Shown: in pieces, positions 9,145-17,116 of the stretch | Layout of the letters: each line of letters opens with the position of its first letter | Position numbering within the stretch: position 1 is the stretch's first letter | DNA from: Methylobacteriaceae bacterium | GTDB taxonomy: Bacteria > Pseudomonadota > Alphaproteobacteria > Rhizobiales > Beijerinckiaceae | DNA length: 64,000 bases | Reading direction: 5' to 3' | Assembly (NCBI GenBank): GCA_947444195.1 | Contig: CANEZL010000008.1 | Span: forward strand, 62,001-126,000 | The notes under the pieces: generated by a model | Databases searched by the model: none | Seen by the model: the letters and a program-made list of their open reading frames with translations, nothing else | Told to the model about the DNA's origin: nothing | Program-made: the position numbers and the translations under genes

Positions 9145-9647
9145 GGCCCAGCTTCTTCTTCGGAAAGGTTCCCGCTCGGGATGGAGGTTCCGCGCTCGCC
9201 GGCTTCCTCCTCTCCGTCCAGGCCGAAGAAGCGGGCCTGGTCCGGCGCGACCTCCTCGTGGACCTGCGCGACGAGACTGCGGCCACGCTGGAGATGGCGG
9301 GCAAGCTGGTCGACGAACTGCGCGAAGCGCTCGCGCCCCTGCGCCCGCGCGGCGTCCTGGTGGGCCGTCGGGATCGGCGCGTTGACCGACAGCGTGTAGC
9401 GGACGAAGAGCGCCACCGTCTCGATGAGGATCGTCTGGTCACGCTCGAGCCGGTCGATCTGACGCGAGAGCTTGTCCAGCCGCTTGGCGATCGCCGCTTC
9501 GCGCCGGTCGCCGCCGTCGGGCGACAGGTAGCTGGCCAGCGCCGCAGCGATGATCGCCGACTTCGAGACGCCCTTCACGCCAGCGAGCTGGGCCAGGCGG
9601 CGGGCGTGGTCGGGCTCCAGGAAGATGTTGAGGCGGGCGCGGCTCAT
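9141..9647 (-). CDS. CopG/ribbon-helix-helix family protein of the trb operon
   Basis: A protein of 168 residues. The first 55 form a ribbon-helix-helix motif (RLNIFLEPDHARRLAQLAG, then SKSAIIAAALASYL). A helical region that is probably coiled coil follows (LDKLSRQIDRLERDQTILIE), and the tail is acidic. Genes of this type regularly lie between traG and trbB in alphaproteobacterial ICEs. The likely role is DNA binding, as an operon regulator or an accessory relaxosome protein; which one cannot be told from sequence. It lies 10 bases after traG. Confidence 0.85.
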   Translation of the reverse strand: MSRARLNIFLEPDHARRLAQLAGVKGVSKSAIIAAALASYLSPDGGDRREAAIAKRLDKLSRQIDRLERDQTILIETVALFVRYTLSVNAPIPTAHQDAARAQGRERFAQFVDQLARHLQRGRSLVAQVHEEVAPDQARFFGLDGEEEAGERGTSIPSGNLSEEEAGP

Positions 9648-9657
9648 GGTCGGGCGC

Positions 9658-11673
9658 TCACAGGGCGATCCCGTCGTCGGGATCGAGCGCGGCCGTCCGC
9701 GCCGAGCGGGTGAGTGCGCGATCGACGCCGCGCGCCGCGCGGACGCGCTCCAACTCGGCGGCATCCTCGTCGTCGTCGAGGAGCGCGCCGAGGTCGCGCG
9801 GCGGCTCGTCCTCGACGGGAGCCGCTTGCGGCACGGTGATGTCGAGCTCGGGCTGGCGCCGCAGGCCGCCCTCGTCCTCCTCGGCGAGTGCGGCCGCGCG
9901 ACGCGCGGCTTCGGCAGCAGCGCCATCGTGACCGTCCGACCAGCTGTCCTCGCGCGGCGGCGGGGCGTCGGCGTAGGCGCTGCCGGAGAGGCCCGGCGGC
10001 GGGAGCTGCCTCGTTTTGAAGTTCGGGTCCGCGAAGAATCGGATCTTCTTCGCCTTCACGGGCGCGTGCCCGGACACCATGACGATCTCGTCGTCGGGCG
10101 GCAGCTGCATCACCTCGCCGGGCGTCAGCAGCTGGCGTGCGGTCTCCTGCCGCGAGACCATGAGGTGGCCGAGCCAGGGCGAGAGGCGGTGCCCGGCGTA
10201 GTTGCGCTGGGCGCGCAGCTCGGTGGCCGTGCCGAGCGCGTCGCTGATCCTCTTCGCCGTGCGTTCGTCGTTGGACGCGAAGGCGACGCGGACGTGGCAG
10301 TTGTCGAGGATCGAGTTGTTCGGTCCGTAGGCTTTGTCGATCTGGTTCAGCGACTGCGCGATCAGGAACGAGCGCAGGCCGTAGCCCGCCATGAAGGCGA
10401 GCGCGGACTCGAAGAAGTCAAGCCGGCCCAGCGCCGGAAACTCGTCGAGCATCAGGAGCAGCTTGTGGCGGCGCGCGATGCCGTCCGAGCCGTCGAGGCT
10501 CTCGGTCAATCGCCGCCCGATCTGGTTGAGGATCAGCCGGATCAGCGGCTTGGTGCGGCTGATGTCGGAGGGCGGCACGACGAGGTAGAGCGATACCGGG
10601 TGCTCGGCCGAGATCAGGTCGGCGATGCGCCAGTCGCAGCGAGAGGTGACGGCCGCCACCGTCGGGTCGCGGTAGAGGCCGAGGAACGACATCGCCGTGC
10701 TAAGAACGCCGCTTCGCTCGTTCTCCGACTTGTTCAGCACTTCCCGCGCCGACGACGCCACGACCGGATGGACGCCGCGTGGCCCGAGGTGCGCGGTCGT
10801 CATCATCAGCTTGAGCGTGCGATCGAACGGGTGCGCGGGGTCGGACAGGAAGTTGGCGACGCCGCAGAGCGTCTTGTCCTCGCCGGCGTAGAGGATGTGG
10901 AGGATCGCGCCGACGAGCAGCGAGTGGCTGGTCTTCTCCCAGTGGTTGCGCTTCTCGATCGAGCCTTCCGGGTCGACTAGGACGTCCGCGATGTTCTGGA
11001 CGTCGCGGACCTCCTGTTCGCCGCGGCGCACTTCGAGCAGCGGGTTGTAGGCGGCGGACCGAGCGTCGGTCGGGTTGACGTAGAGGCAGTGCGAGAAGCG
11101 CGACCGCCAGCCGGCGGTCAGCGTCCAGTTCTCGCCCTTGATGTCGTGGATGACCGCCGACCCCGTCCACGACAGCAGCGTCGGCACGACGAGGCCGACG
11201 CCCTTGCCCGATCGGGTCGGCGCGAACGCCATGACGTGCTCCGGGCCGTCGTGCCGCAGGTAGCCGCCGTCGACTCGGCCCAGGAAGATGCCGGTCGGCC
11301 GGAGCAGCCCCGAGCGTTTCAGGTCGCGCGGGGTCGCCCAGCGCGCGGAGCCGTAGGTGGTGACGAGCTTCGACTGGCGGGCACGCCAGACCGAGCCTAC
11401 GATCGCAGCGAGGGCGCCGACGATGCCGCTCGACCCGGCGATGATGCCGCCCTTCTCGAAGACGTGCGGGGCGTAGGCGTCGAACTGGAACCACCAGAGG
11501 AAGAAGCGCCAGGGCTCGTAGATCGGCGTGCCGCGCCAGACGGCCGCGGGCGTCCCGAGTTGCGGCTGGTAGGCCAGCGCCGATGCGGTCCACTGAGTCG
11601 CCAGCCAGCACCCGCCGAAGACGATGGCGAGAACGACGCAGATCTGACCAAGCAACACCTTGGTCGGTGACAT
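9658..11673 (-). CDS. traG: TraG (VirD4-like) coupling protein
   Basis: A protein of 671 residues. It has two N-terminal membrane helices (ICVVLAIVFGGCWLATQW; IIAGSSGIVGALAAIVGSVW), a Walker A motif in APTRSGKGVG around residues 151-160, and a Walker B with LLLMLDEFPALG near 400. Type IV coupling proteins bring the relaxase-DNA complex to the secretion channel. This is the first gene of the leftward transfer operon. The C-terminal 120 residues are acidic and low in complexity, as is common in this ICE family. Confidence 0.95.
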   Translation of the reverse strand: MSPTKVLLGQICVVLAIVFGGCWLATQWTASALAYQPQLGTPAAVWRGTPIYEPWRFFLWWFQFDAYAPHVFEKGGIIAGSSGIVGALAAIVGSVWRARQSKLVTTYGSARWATPRDLKRSGLLRPTGIFLGRVDGGYLRHDGPEHVMAFAPTRSGKGVGLVVPTLLSWTGSAVIHDIKGENWTLTAGWRSRFSHCLYVNPTDARSAAYNPLLEVRRGEQEVRDVQNIADVLVDPEGSIEKRNHWEKTSHSLLVGAILHILYAGEDKTLCGVANFLSDPAHPFDRTLKLMMTTAHLGPRGVHPVVASSAREVLNKSENERSGVLSTAMSFLGLYRDPTVAAVTSRCDWRIADLISAEHPVSLYLVVPPSDISRTKPLIRLILNQIGRRLTESLDGSDGIARRHKLLLMLDEFPALGRLDFFESALAFMAGYGLRSFLIAQSLNQIDKAYGPNNSILDNCHVRVAFASNDERTAKRISDALGTATELRAQRNYAGHRLSPWLGHLMVSRQETARQLLTPGEVMQLPPDDEIVMVSGHAPVKAKKIRFFADPNFKTRQLPPPGLSGSAYADAPPPREDSWSDGHDGAAAEAARRAAALAEEDEGGLRRQPELDITVPQAAPVEDEPPRDLGALLDDDEDAAELERVRAARGVDRALTRSARTAALDPDDGIAL

Positions 11674-11919
11674 CCGACCACCTCACGCATGACCCGTGGC
11701 GTGCCTCACACGGCACGCTCGCTCGCGAGGGTTGCGGGGTTCACCGCTCCAGATCAAAGATGCCGGAAGTCTTTGTTCTGTCGCGGAAAGTGAGATGTCG
11801 CGGCCAGACGTGGACTGTCTACCGCTATCGAGCTACAGCGCAAGTCGGCGTAGTTAGCGCCCGTCTAAGAAACATGGTGAAGCGGCCAATTTTCTGCATG
11901 CCGGAGATCGCTGATCCGT
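11674..11919 (-). promoter_or_regulatory. Upstream region of the traG-trb operon with inverted repeat
   Basis: A 246-base gap between the relaxase stop and traG that must hold the transfer-operon promoter. It contains a perfect inverted repeat GCGTGCC/GGCACGC at 11699-11718 with a 6-base loop, about 25-45 bases before the traG start. The same GCGTGCC(G) word recurs in the oriT-like region at 13985-13992 and 14031-14038, so one protein may bind both places. No clear -35/-10 pair is visible, and short frames here lack coding character. Confidence 0.45.
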
Positions 11920-13887
11920 TCAGACGCCCATGCCGCGCTGTCGGCCGAACTCCCACGAGACCGACCCGCCGCGCGAAACAGCAGACATCGTCTGTCCGAG
12001 TCGCTGGTCGATTACCGGCTTCCAAGGCATCAGGCTGAAGCCGACGCCGTCGTCGAGCATCGCGAACCGGCCGCTCGTCAGCATGACCGATCGCCGGTAG
12101 ATGCCGCTGACCCGCTCGCCCTCGGCGACCGGCCTGTGCTCGAGGCCGGTTTCGGCGGCGAGCCGGCCGCCCGCCACGGCCACCTCGCGGCTGCGCAGTG
12201 TGGCGAGGAGATCGCGCGCCAGGATCATGCGCTGGCCTCGGCGCGTGGCGAGACCCTGTTCCTCAAGGAAGGCCTGTCGCTCACCGAGCGCGGCCGCCAT
12301 CTCCGCGCCGAAACCGACGGCCGCCGGGCGCGTCCCGGAGAGGAGCTCCCGGTCGAGCCAGGTCGCGCCCATCGCCCGCGTCTGCTTGCCGACATCGAGG
12401 TTGGATCGCAGGTCGACCACCGCGCCCGTCGCGCGGCTCGCCTCGTGCGCGGCAGCGCGATCAAGGAAGTCACCCGGCAGCCGCCACACGCCGTCGTCGA
12501 GCCGCTCCACGATGCCGGCGCGGCGCAGGGCCTCCAGCCGACGGACGTGCGCCGCGACGAACGCCTCCGGGTCGTCGCCGGTCCGGGCGGCCTGACGCGC
12601 GGCGGCGAGATGCCGGTCGGTCCGGTAGAGGTTGTCGGCTCCGGTCTGCGCCGCGATGGCGCGGTCCGCCCGGCGCGGCTCGGCGGACGGTGACCGCAGC
12701 TCGACGATGCCGCCGACGGGATAGTCGGCGAGGTCCGCCCGGTCCGGCAGCGCGACGTAGTGCGCGCGGCCGTCCATGCCGTCCACGACGAGGTAGCCGC
12801 GATCGTGCATCTCGTCCGCCAGACCCTTCGCCGCGATGCGGCCCGTCACCGGCGCCGGCGAACGGCTGGCGTCGAAGATCGCGTGCTCGCGCACGTCGCC
12901 CCGGAACGCGCGCTGCATGGTGCGGATGATGTCGCCCCGCTCGCCCATGGCGCGAAGCGTCGCTTCGGCGTCCGCCGCGAGGGTCCAGGCGCCGGTCCCG
13001 GCGCGCTCGGCGAGGCCGAGCCGCTCCAGCGTCTGCAGTCGGCCGACCAGGGCGCCGCGCCCGCCCGGCGGTCCACTGCGAGCGTCGAGGTCGGCCAGCT
13101 CGATCCGGCCGTCCCGGGCGCTCGCCGACAAGCTCCAATCGAGGCCGGTCCATCGCTCCTGGTCGACCTCTCGCGCGAGGCGCTCGGCCAGCTCGCGCTC
13201 GGTCTGCGGTCCCAGCCAATCGGTCGCCAGCTCGGCCGCGGCTCCGCGCAGGCCGTGGCTGATGTAGTCGCGGGCGATGATGAGGTCGGCGCCGGCCTGG
13301 TCGACACCGCGCACGACAACATGGGTGTGCGGGTTCTCCGTATCCCAGTGGTCGACCGCGACCCAATCGAGCCGGGTGCCGAGGTCCGCTTCCATGCGCC
13401 CCATCAGCTCGCGGGTGTAGCCCCGCAGGTCGTCAAGCTCGATCCCGTCTTCTGGACTGACGATGAACCGGAACTCGTGCCGGTCGGCCGCCGTCCTGTC
13501 CACGAAGCCATGGACGTCGGCCCGGTCGTCGCCGGCTGAGTAGGCCTGGCCCCGCTCGCCTTCGCGGGTGACGCTGTCGCGCTGGATGTAGCGAAGGTGG
13601 GCCGCCGTCGAGCCGGGCGCCGCCTGGGCGCGCACGACGAGCCGCGCCTTGACGATCACCCGCCGCGAGCGCGGGCCGAGCCGACTGCCCCGGAGCCGCG
13701 CCGCCACCCGGCCGCGCCCGTTCTCGGCCCCCCGGCCACTGCTGCGGGATAGCGGACGGCCGGAGCCCGCGCCCGACCGCTGCGCAGCGCGCACGACCTG
13801 GCGGGTGAAGCGCTGGCTGCCGCCCTCGTCGGTCGGGCGCGGTCGGCCCGGCCGGACCCGGAAGCGGTCCTCGTCACCGCGCTTCAC
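11920..13887 (-). CDS. VirD2-family (MOBP type) relaxase, DUF3363
   Basis: A protein of 655 residues. The N-terminal Arg-rich region is followed by the relaxase core, with a candidate catalytic Tyr in HLRYIQRDSV and the metal-binding three-His motif HWDTENPHTHVVVRG. The long C-terminal half matches DUF3363. It nicks one strand at oriT and stays bound to the 5' end during transfer. The GTG at 13887 was chosen because GGAG lies 8 bases upstream and the product begins like relatives (KRGDEDRFRVRPGRPRP); an ATG at 13923 would add 12 residues. The probable oriT lies directly upstream. It is related to RlxS of the Mesorhizobium ICEs by type and position. Confidence 0.9.
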   Translation of the reverse strand: MKRGDEDRFRVRPGRPRPTDEGGSQRFTRQVVRAAQRSGAGSGRPLSRSSGRGAENGRGRVAARLRGSRLGPRSRRVIVKARLVVRAQAAPGSTAAHLRYIQRDSVTREGERGQAYSAGDDRADVHGFVDRTAADRHEFRFIVSPEDGIELDDLRGYTRELMGRMEADLGTRLDWVAVDHWDTENPHTHVVVRGVDQAGADLIIARDYISHGLRGAAAELATDWLGPQTERELAERLAREVDQERWTGLDWSLSASARDGRIELADLDARSGPPGGRGALVGRLQTLERLGLAERAGTGAWTLAADAEATLRAMGERGDIIRTMQRAFRGDVREHAIFDASRSPAPVTGRIAAKGLADEMHDRGYLVVDGMDGRAHYVALPDRADLADYPVGGIVELRSPSAEPRRADRAIAAQTGADNLYRTDRHLAAARQAARTGDDPEAFVAAHVRRLEALRRAGIVERLDDGVWRLPGDFLDRAAAHEASRATGAVVDLRSNLDVGKQTRAMGATWLDRELLSGTRPAAVGFGAEMAAALGERQAFLEEQGLATRRGQRMILARDLLATLRSREVAVAGGRLAAETGLEHRPVAEGERVSGIYRRSVMLTSGRFAMLDDGVGFSLMPWKPVIDQRLGQTMSAVSRGGSVSWEFGRQRGMGV

Positions 13888-13956
13888 GGCGCGCGCTCCA
13901 GCGTAGCCGGGCGGATGAAGCATGGCCTAGAGTGTTGCTCTTGCGAGAAAATCGCC

Positions 13957-14117
13957 TCGGCGCGGCACGCCGGGGCACCCGGCGCGTGCCGCGCCAACCG
14001 ACGTGCAGACCACGACAAACGCTCCCGCGCGTGCCGTCGCTTTCTATCTTGCCCTCGTCTGCACCCGTTACTGGTCCGCTTCATCCCCAGAGCAGAGGTC
14101 GTCACCATCTGCACGTT
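13957..14117 (+). other. Probable origin of transfer (oriT)
   Basis: This gap between the relaxase start and the lytic transglycosylase end holds the expected parts of a MOBP oriT. (1) A strong hairpin at 13959-13995: arm GGCGCGGCACGCCGGG, loop GCA, and a complementary arm with a 2-base bulge. (2) A sequence CTATCTTGCCC at 14044-14054 that matches the IncP-type nick region (RP4 has TATCCTG then C), predicting cleavage after G14051 on the plus strand. (3) Half-site words GTGCAGAC at about 14002 and GTCTGCAC at about 14056, forming a long inverted repeat across the nick region. Location next to the relaxase gene supports the call. The nick position is inference from the consensus. Confidence 0.65.
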
Positions 14118-14119
14118 GG

Positions 14120-15073
14120 TCAGTCCTGGCCGGGGGTGTCAGCGCTCGCCTCGCGGCGTCGATCGGTGGCCGTGAGGGTGACGAAGAGGCCTTCGTCACG
14201 GCGGCTGGCCGCGTGCTGGCCAGCGGTCGCCGATCGTGTCGACGTGGCGGCGAACACGGATGACGACGCGGCGTCGACGCGGTGCGCGGCGGGTGCCCTG
14301 GAAGAAGCGGTGAGGAGCGCGGATATCGCCTCGCGCGAGGTCAGGTCCTCCACCCCGCCGGGCGTCGTCGTGTAGGCGGCCGGGACGCCGATGCCGAGAC
14401 GCGGGAGGAGCGCCGTGGTGTAGTCGCGCGTCTCGGCCGGCAGGGTCGAGCGGCCGCGAAGCCACGCGTCGACGCGGCCCGGCCCTGCATTGTAGGCGGC
14501 GAGGAAATGGCGCGACCCATAGCGGTCGTACATCTCGCGAAGGTACGCCGTGCCAGCGAGGATGTTGGTGCGCGGATCGTAGGGATCGGTGCCCAACCCG
14601 TAGCGCGTCCGCATCGCCGCGAACGTCGCGGGCATGACCTGCATCAACCCCATCGCGCCCGCCGGCGAGGTGATCGGGACGCCGCCTAAATGCGTGCGCC
14701 CGCCGCTCTCCTGCAGCATCACCCCGCGCACCCAATCGGCTGGTACGCCGAACCGCCGGGACGCCTCGTCGATGTAGGCCTCCCAGCTCGCGACCGTCCC
14801 GGCAGCGACCGGCCGAGCGGCGACGTTGGCAGGCGGCGGCGGCGCGAGCGCGTCGAGCCCTAACGGAAAGAGCGGCCCCGTCGTGTCGAAGTTCTGTTGC
14901 CGGCTCGACGCGGTGAAGCCGTCGTCGATACGGGCCTGGATGCGCGCGGCGTCGAGGTCTGCGGGCGAGAAGGCAGGCAGCGGTTGCGCCTGGCTGCCGC
15001 CCCCGCTCGCCGCGCTGGCGACGATCGCCATGGCCGCGAAGCCGGTCGCGGCGGAGATCTTCACCAGGTCCAT
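14120..15073 (-). CDS. Lytic transglycosylase (VirB1-like)
   Basis: A protein of 317 residues with an N-terminal signal segment (GFAAMAIVASAASGG) and an SLT domain at about 95-215. The catalytic Glu is E122 in LQESGG, followed by GLMQVMPAT and AYNAGPGRV. These enzymes open the peptidoglycan so the conjugation channel can be built. The tail of about 100 residues is low in complexity. Its start lies inside the end of traF (13-base overlap). Transcribed leftward with the traF-parA group. Confidence 0.92.
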   Translation of the reverse strand: MDLVKISAATGFAAMAIVASAASGGGSQAQPLPAFSPADLDAARIQARIDDGFTASSRQQNFDTTGPLFPLGLDALAPPPPANVAARPVAAGTVASWEAYIDEASRRFGVPADWVRGVMLQESGGRTHLGGVPITSPAGAMGLMQVMPATFAAMRTRYGLGTDPYDPRTNILAGTAYLREMYDRYGSRHFLAAYNAGPGRVDAWLRGRSTLPAETRDYTTALLPRLGIGVPAAYTTTPGGVEDLTSREAISALLTASSRAPAAHRVDAASSSVFAATSTRSATAGQHAASRRDEGLFVTLTATDRRREASADTPGQD

Positions 15074-15582
15074 AGCGGGGTCGCCTTGCCGATGATGTCG
15101 CGCGTGCTCGATGGGCCGAAGTAGCGGCCGTCGAACGAGCCCGGCGAGCCGGAGTTGAGCAGGAAGACTTGCGCCTCACCGAGCTGGCGGCAGCCGCTCC
15201 AGCGCGGCAGCGACCGGCCAAGCGCGTCGGCCTCGCGCGCGATTGCCGCCGGTGTTCCGTCGATAGTGATGCGGCCCTCGCTGCGGCAAACGGTCGAGCC
15301 GGTGACGGCGCCGATCTGCTTCACCAGCGGCACGCCGACGCCGAGATAGCCGCGCTCCACGAGCAGCGGCGCGACCCGAAGCGGTGGATGGACGACGACG
15401 AACTCGCCGGGACGCAGCTCGCCCGGCTCGCCGACCGCGTACCAGCCGAGCGGCACGCTGGCGCTCGCATTGTAGACGAGCTTGGTCGGCCAGACGTCCG
15501 CGGCCGAGGCGGCGACGGCGAGCGCGGCGACGGCCGTCAGATAGAAGGCGGCGACGCGGCCACGGGACAGCCGCGCAGTCAC
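15061..15582 (-). CDS. traF: TraF-type S26 signal peptidase
   Basis: A protein of 173 residues with one N-terminal membrane segment (VAAFYLTAVAALAVAASAA). It has the S26 core: the catalytic Ser is probably in NASASVPLGWY, the Lys in GVPLVKQIGA, and LLNSGSPGSFDGRYFGP follows. In RP4, TraF processes and cyclises TrbC pilin. The GTG start at 15582 overlaps the DUF2840 stop as GTGA; upstream in-frame starts would intrude further into that gene. Confidence 0.92.
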   Translation of the reverse strand: MTARLSRGRVAAFYLTAVAALAVAASAADVWPTKLVYNASASVPLGWYAVGEPGELRPGEFVVVHPPLRVAPLLVERGYLGVGVPLVKQIGAVTGSTVCRSEGRITIDGTPAAIAREADALGRSLPRWSGCRQLGEAQVFLLNSGSPGSFDGRYFGPSSTRDIIGKATPLWTW

Positions 15583-16031
15583 AGCCGCAACTCCCCTACT
15601 ACATCGGTTGGACCAAAGACGCGGCACGCCGTCCCGGCCGCGAGGCGGTTCTGAGCGGTGCGCCAGTAGCTCTCAGGAACCAGCGCGGGATCGAGGCCCT
15701 GCGCCTCGATGGCGTCGACGAGTTCGAGCGCCCGGCCGACGCGCGCCTGTCCTGCCAATGCGACCCAGATGTGCGCGCCGGGCGCGATGCCGGGGACGGT
15801 CTCCAGGCGCTCGCCGGGACCGCCGGCCCGCAGCACCCAGAAGCGCCACAGCTCGGTGCCGAAGCGGTTCGCGCGCCACTGGACGTAGCCGAACACCTGT
15901 GCGGGCGCGAACAGCTCGACGCGGCAGCGCCGGTCGATGATGCGCTCGGCTGACGGCCGGCCGAAGCGCACGCGGTCGTTGACCTTGCCGTCCAGGAACA
16001 GGTGCGTGGCGCGCGTGAGCGAGCGGGTCAT
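15579..16031 (-). CDS. DUF2840 family protein
   Basis: A protein of 150 residues matching DUF2840, a family found almost only between parA and traF in alphaproteobacterial ICEs (LFLDGKVNDRVRFGRP; VFGYVQWRANRFGTELWRF). Molecular role unknown. The sequence is soluble with no signal peptide or membrane segment. The ATGA overlap with the RHH gene and the GTGA overlap with traF show tight coupling with partition and pilin processing. Confidence 0.88.
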   Translation of the reverse strand: MTRSLTRATHLFLDGKVNDRVRFGRPSAERIIDRRCRVELFAPAQVFGYVQWRANRFGTELWRFWVLRAGGPGERLETVPGIAPGAHIWVALAGQARVGRALELVDAIEAQGLDPALVPESYWRTAQNRLAAGTACRVFGPTDVVGELRL

Positions 16032-16282
16032 CGCCCGCCTCCGGCGTCGTCCGGGAACGCAGCCTCAAGCATCTCGCGCAGCATGTCGGCCACGGTCACG
16101 CCGCGGCGGAAGGCGGCGACCTTGATGCGGCCGCGCAGATCCGGCGTCACGTCGACCGTCAGCCGGGCGGTGTAGCGTTCGGCCTTCGCCGGCGCGGCTT
16201 CAGCTGCGGCGGGCGCGCGCACCCAGGCCTCGGGATCACCCGGCCGCGCCGCGAAGCCGCGCCTCGGAGTGGCGCCGGTCAT
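16028..16282 (-). CDS. Ribbon-helix-helix partition partner of ParA
   Basis: A protein of 84 residues. The disordered Ala/Pro-rich N-terminus is followed by a C-terminal ribbon-helix-helix region (ARLTVDVTPDLRGRIKVAAF, then TVADMLREML). Small RHH proteins placed just after a short ParA commonly bind the partition site and often repress the operon (ParG-like arrangement). It overlaps parA at its start and DUF2840 at its stop. The role comes from arrangement rather than a family-specific motif. Confidence 0.8.
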   Translation of the reverse strand: MTGATPRRGFAARPGDPEAWVRAPAAAEAAPAKAERYTARLTVDVTPDLRGRIKVAAFRRGVTVADMLREMLEAAFPDDAGGGR

Positions 16283-16917
16283 AGCGCGAGCCCATCGATC
16301 TCGGCGGCAACGGCCGCGATGTCGCGCGCGGCGGCGGCGCCCGTCGACGCTTCGCCGGCGAGGCGGCCGGACCGCGCGGTATCGGCGAAGGCAACACGCT
16401 GACCGACTTGCGCGCCGAGCAGCGGCGGGTCGTGCTCGGCGAGCGCCTCGCCGGTCTCGCGGCCGATGATGGTGCGCGCGGCGACTCGGTTGAGCAGCAT
16501 CCGGGCGCGGATCGTCGGCCGGAAGACGCGCGCCTCGTCGAGCAGGCGCAGCATCTCGCCGGATGCCCAGCCGTCGAGCGGCGACGGCGACACCGGGATC
16601 AGCACCAGGTCTGCGGCGAGGAGCGCCGAGCGCGCGATTCCGGTGACGCGCGGCGGCCCGTCGATGACGACGCTGTCGTAGCCGCGCGCGACGTCGGGCA
16701 GCTCGCGGTGAAGCATGTCGCGAGGTAGCCCGACGACGCCGAACGTCCGCGCCAGTCCTTCCCGGCCGCGCTGCTCGGACCAGTCGAGCGCCGACGCCTG
16801 CGGGTCCGCATCGACGACCAGGACCCGTCTGCCGAGCTCCGCCCAGCGTCCCGCCAGGTGCAGCGCGAGCGTCGTCTTTCCGACACCCCCCTTCTGGTTC
16901 AAGAGCGCGACGATCAT
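16279..16917 (-). CDS. parA: ParA-family partition ATPase
   Basis: A protein of 212 residues with the deviant Walker A motif (QKGGVGKTT, residues 8-16), then VVDADPQAS and VVIDGPPR. It is short and lacks an N-terminal HTH, so it belongs to the small ParA type that works with an RHH partner, which is encoded next. It would segregate the excised, replicating form of the element. A perfect palindrome (16970-16986) and the RepA iterons lie just upstream. Confidence 0.93.
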   Translation of the reverse strand: MIVALLNQKGGVGKTTLALHLAGRWAELGRRVLVVDADPQASALDWSEQRGREGLARTFGVVGLPRDMLHRELPDVARGYDSVVIDGPPRVTGIARSALLAADLVLIPVSPSPLDGWASGEMLRLLDEARVFRPTIRARMLLNRVAARTIIGRETGEALAEHDPPLLGAQVGQRVAFADTARSGRLAGEASTGAAAARDIAAVAAEIDGLAL

Positions 16918-16969
16918 GGCCGCGCTCGGCGATCGGGACGGCCGTCGACAGGCGCGCGGGCCGTTAGAA

Positions 16970-16986
16970 GGATTCCATAGGAATCC
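16970..16986. promoter_or_regulatory. Palindromic operator/centromere candidate upstream of parA
   Basis: GGATTCC-ATA-GGAATCC, a perfect 7-base inverted repeat, lies 53-69 bases before the parA start. The flanking bases are unusually AT-rich for this region. A weak promoter may lie just upstream in the parA direction (TTGGCA, then TGTAAC after 19 bases). The RHH or ParA protein could bind here to autoregulate, or it could be part of the partition site. Confidence 0.45.
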
Positions 16987-17047
16987 AAGTTAGTACAGTT
17001 ACACGGACGGATTTGCGTTGTTTGCCAACGCTTTGCGGTCCGATTCC

Positions 17048-17110
17048 GCCCGCGATAGCACGAGGATCGCGCCCGCGATGGCACGATAGCCGCCGCCCGC
17101 GATAGCACGA
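17048..17110. repeat. Three RepA iterons, probable vegetative origin (oriV)
   Basis: Three copies of the 16-base unit GCCCGCGATAGCACGA lie at 17048-17063, 17071-17086 (one change, ATGG) and 17095-17110. The start-to-start period is 23-24 bases, about two helical turns. The array ends 6 bases from the repA stop. Iterons next to a rep gene are the standard layout of theta-replicating plasmid origins. The stretch between the array and parA (16987-17047) is relatively AT-rich and could be the melting region. Confidence 0.75.
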
Positions 17111-17116
17111 GACTGT

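Noticed and set aside
12198..13539. Long open frames opposite the relaxase, trb genes, ileS and kinase
   Set aside because: At about 70% GC, antisense frames stay open by chance; these are low in complexity, rich in Arg/Ala/Gly, and have no family motifs.
17048..17110. The three 16-base repeats as a CRISPR array
   Set aside because: Spacing is only 7-8 bases, there are no cas genes, and they adjoin repA, so they are iterons.
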